Assembly (NCBI GenBank): GCA_027005635.1
Contig: JALTLI010000059.1
Location: forward strand, 1-22,705
Direction: 5' to 3'
DNA: 22,705 nt
Origin: Alphaproteobacteria bacterium
Lineage (GTDB): Bacteria > Pseudomonadota > Alphaproteobacteria > UBA2136 > JALTLI01
Below the pieces are notes generated by a model. That model was not told the DNA's origin. It was given only the letters and a program-made list of their open reading frames with translations, and did no database searches. The position numbers and the translations under genes were made by a program. Positions 20,985 to 22,705 of this stretch are shown here, piece by piece (the first letter of the stretch is position 1; the number at the start of each line of letters is the position of its first letter).

Positions 20985-22705
20985 TTATTTTTCAGGAGAA
21001 TTAAATAAAAGTTCTAAGTTAAGTAAAAAACTAGTAGAAGGTGGAACGTTACGGTTTCTCAAACCACGTCTTTTAGCAGAAAATGATACCCTGTAACAAT
21101 CTTGGGTGTAAATAAAACTACCTTCACTTAATAATTGTTTACCATTATCAGTTAAATCTTGTCTGGTTTTAGCAAGGAATGATAAATTATCATTAATGTT
21201 GTATCTAGCTTTGAATGAAACTTCTTCCGGACCGCCATCTAAAAATGTATGACTTAAAGATATGTTACTTTCATTTGCGTTACCTAAACGAATTTCGCTA
21301 TCCAGCCTTTTTGCAGTTAAATCAGAATTATCTAAACGAAAACGGTTATACATACTAAGCCAAGGAGCAGGATTAGCTTGCAACCAACCAACAAAATCTG
21401 AGCCTTTAGTTCCAGTTCCACCTAATGTTGGAAGAGTGTTATCATCAAAAAACCTGTAGCTTTGTCCAAAGAAAAAACGCCATTTTGTGTTACCCGCAGT
21501 TCCCCAATGGTTATCAATTCCATAAATTGCCCGAGAACCAGTTTCAACTCTATCTTGTCCTGCAAAGCGATTTGTATCAAATAAGTTAGTGTTATCAAGT
21601 TCATAAGCAACAGAATCTTCATTAGGAATATCACTTGGATTACCCCCACGAGGAGCAGCAACAAGCATCAGCTTAGGAGTAAAAGTATGGCTACCACCTG
21701 GTGAAGAATATGGTTTTTCCCATGTTACAGATGTTTCTGGAAGTAAGCGTGAAGAAAATCCATTTTTGCCATTAGTATTGCCATCAACATGGTAAATATC
21801 TCCGCGAAGTTTAGCAGAAAAAGTAAGTTTACTGCCATCATCTGTAAGGATAGATTTATTTAAATCTGCTTTAGTTATCATTCTACGAGATTGAATTCCA
21901 ACACTTCGTTGAAAACTTAAAACATCAGCAGATACAGTTAAATTACTACCAATACCACCAATTTTGAAAACTCTTTCAGCCTGAATATGTGGTAAAACAT
22001 GGAGAGTTTTGCCAGGGTCTTTACCCGCGCGGATATCTTGGTACCAAGTAGAAGAAAATGCTAAGTAACTATTTAAGCTAGCCTTTTCCATATAGGCAGA
22101 AGATGAAAGAAATGAGTAGTTTTTAGCAAAAAAGTCATCTAAGTAAGTATCATCAGATGCTACTATTGAATTAAAGCCAATTCTTGTACCCTTTTTAATA
22201 GTGTACTCTCCGTTACCTTCAAAATGAGAACGAGTTGTAGAAGTTTTGCTATCTTTAATTATACTTCCACGGAGTTCTAGCTCACTATTTTTGGTAATTG
22301 CGCGGTGTTCAACACCTAATTGTGCGCCTCTACTGCTCATAAATCTGGTACGAATAGTGTAATCTTTGCTAGGTGAAATTGTTTTATAATATGCTAAAGT
22401 TACTTCCTGACCTTTACTAGAAGATCTACCAAAACTAGGCATCAAAAAACCGCTTTGACGGGTTTGCTTACCAACAGGATGACGAAAATATGGCAAGTAA
22501 ATAACGGGTTTACCATAAATATCTATAACTGCTTTTTGGTATTCTATGAATTCTTTTTGTTTGTTGTAGGTTATTTTTTTGGCTCTAATTTTCCATGGGG
22601 CAGATTTATCATCATCGGAACAAAGCTTACAAGATGTATAAGCAATGTTATCCATGGTGTATGTATTATCATCAATTTTTTGAGCTTTTTTAGCTGTCAT
22701 TACAC
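20985..22705 (-). CDS. lptD: LPS-assembly protein LptD, lacking its 5' end (cut by window edge)
   Basis: The frame is open from the window edge at 22705 to a stop at 20985, about 573 codons. An ATG at 22700 is internal, since no in-frame stop lies before it and the N-terminal periplasmic domain would be missing. The visible part starts near the end of the OstA-like domain: an ITYNKQKEFIEY stretch, then a YGKPVIYLPYFRHPVGKQTRQSGFLMP segment, which is a clear LptD hallmark. It continues through the beta-barrel. A C-x-x-C pair (CKLC) lies before the barrel and one cysteine (QDCYR) near the C-terminus, candidates for the disulfides that in E. coli control LptD maturation. LptD inserts LPS into the outer membrane with LptE. 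It is followed by its chaperone gene surA after 53 bases. Confidence 0.93.
   Translation of the reverse strand, partial: VMTAKKAQKIDDNTYTMDNIAYTSCKLCSDDDKSAPWKIRAKKITYNKQKEFIEYQKAVIDIYGKPVIYLPYFRHPVGKQTRQSGFLMPSFGRSSSKGQEVTLAYYKTISPSKDYTIRTRFMSSRGAQLGVEHRAITKNSELELRGSIIKDSKTSTTRSHFEGNGEYTIKKGTRIGFNSIVASDDTYLDDFFAKNYSFLSSSAYMEKASLNSYLAFSSTWYQDIRAGKDPGKTLHVLPHIQAERVFKIGGIGSNLTVSADVLSFQRSVGIQSRRMITKADLNKSILTDDGSKLTFSAKLRGDIYHVDGNTNGKNGFSSRLLPETSVTWEKPYSSPGGSHTFTPKLMLVAAPRGGNPSDIPNEDSVAYELDNTNLFDTNRFAGQDRVETGSRAIYGIDNHWGTAGNTKWRFFFGQSYRFFDDNTLPTLGGTGTKGSDFVGWLQANPAPWLSMYNRFRLDNSDLTAKRLDSEIRLGNANESNISLSHTFLDGGPEEVSFKARYNINDNLSFLAKTRQDLTDNGKQLLSEGSFIYTQDCYRVSFSAKRRGLRNRNVPPSTSFLLNLELLFNSPEK

Noticed and set aside
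21422..21664. Minus-strand frame in a second phase within lptD
   Set aside because: It is Leu/Ile-rich and lies within the LptD barrel coding region in another phase. The LptD frame is continuous, so no frameshift needs explaining.
1..22705. Mobile elements, CRISPR arrays, tRNA or rRNA genes, toxin-antitoxin or phage-defence islands
   Set aside because: I looked for terminal inverted repeats, regularly spaced repeats, cloverleaf-like segments with CCA ends, and recombinase or nuclease motifs, and saw none. Composition is uniform across the window.

Overview
The window looks like a stretch of chromosome from a low-G+C alphaproteobacterium, A/T-rich throughout including third codon positions. 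The assignment rests on synteny as well as gene content. hdaA sits beside a DUF2066-type protein. The block rpsF-rpsR-rplI-dnaB is divergent from fabD-fabG-acpP-fabF-mltG-gmk. holC follows pepA, with lptF-lptG divergent from them. lptD-surA-rsmA form an LPS/outer-membrane group. MutL carries the endonuclease motif usual in lineages without MutH. I see no phage, transposon, CRISPR, tRNA or rRNA. Coding density is high, and no gene-free stretch exceeds about 180 bases.

Layout. (1) 1-1532, minus: the 5' part of hdaA (cut by the window edge), preceded by an exported DUF2066-like protein. (2) 1548-1961: an intergenic region with two dyads, a promoter-like element and an orphan 63-residue gene on the plus strand ending in a strong terminator. 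(3) 1956-3895, minus: pepA-holC. (4) 3987-6573, plus: lptF-lptG (inner-membrane half of the LPS exporter) followed by a single-domain response regulator. (5) 6570-11078, minus: dnaB-pgi-mutL. (6) 11179-12330, minus: rpsF-rpsR-rplI with a recognisable promoter. (7) 12511-12765, minus: an acyl-carrier-protein-like gene whose prosthetic-group serine is glutamate. (8) 12867-18332, plus: fabD-fabG-acpP-fabF-mltG-gmk-lipoprotein, covering fatty-acid initiation/elongation, septal peptidoglycan processing and GMP phosphorylation. (9) 18443-18859, plus: an orphan four-helix membrane protein. (10) 18904-22705, minus: lptD (5' end outside the window)-surA-rsmA.

Taken together, the genes are mostly envelope and replication housekeeping. 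LptF/G and LptD export and insert lipopolysaccharide, SurA folds outer-membrane barrels such as LptD, and the Fab genes supply acyl chains. HolC, DnaB, HdaA and MutL serve the replication fork.

The least ordinary items are: the serine-less ACP paralogue with its own ribosome-binding site and terminator, next to fabD; a guanylate kinase with an aspartate in the P-loop, a missing guanine-contact aspartate and an insertion; the isolated 63-residue gene with its own expression signals; a perfect 17-bp inverted repeat between rplI and dnaB; and a lone receiver domain in the LPS-export operon. I found no convincing wholly new multi-gene system. The serine-less ACP is the best candidate for undescribed biology.
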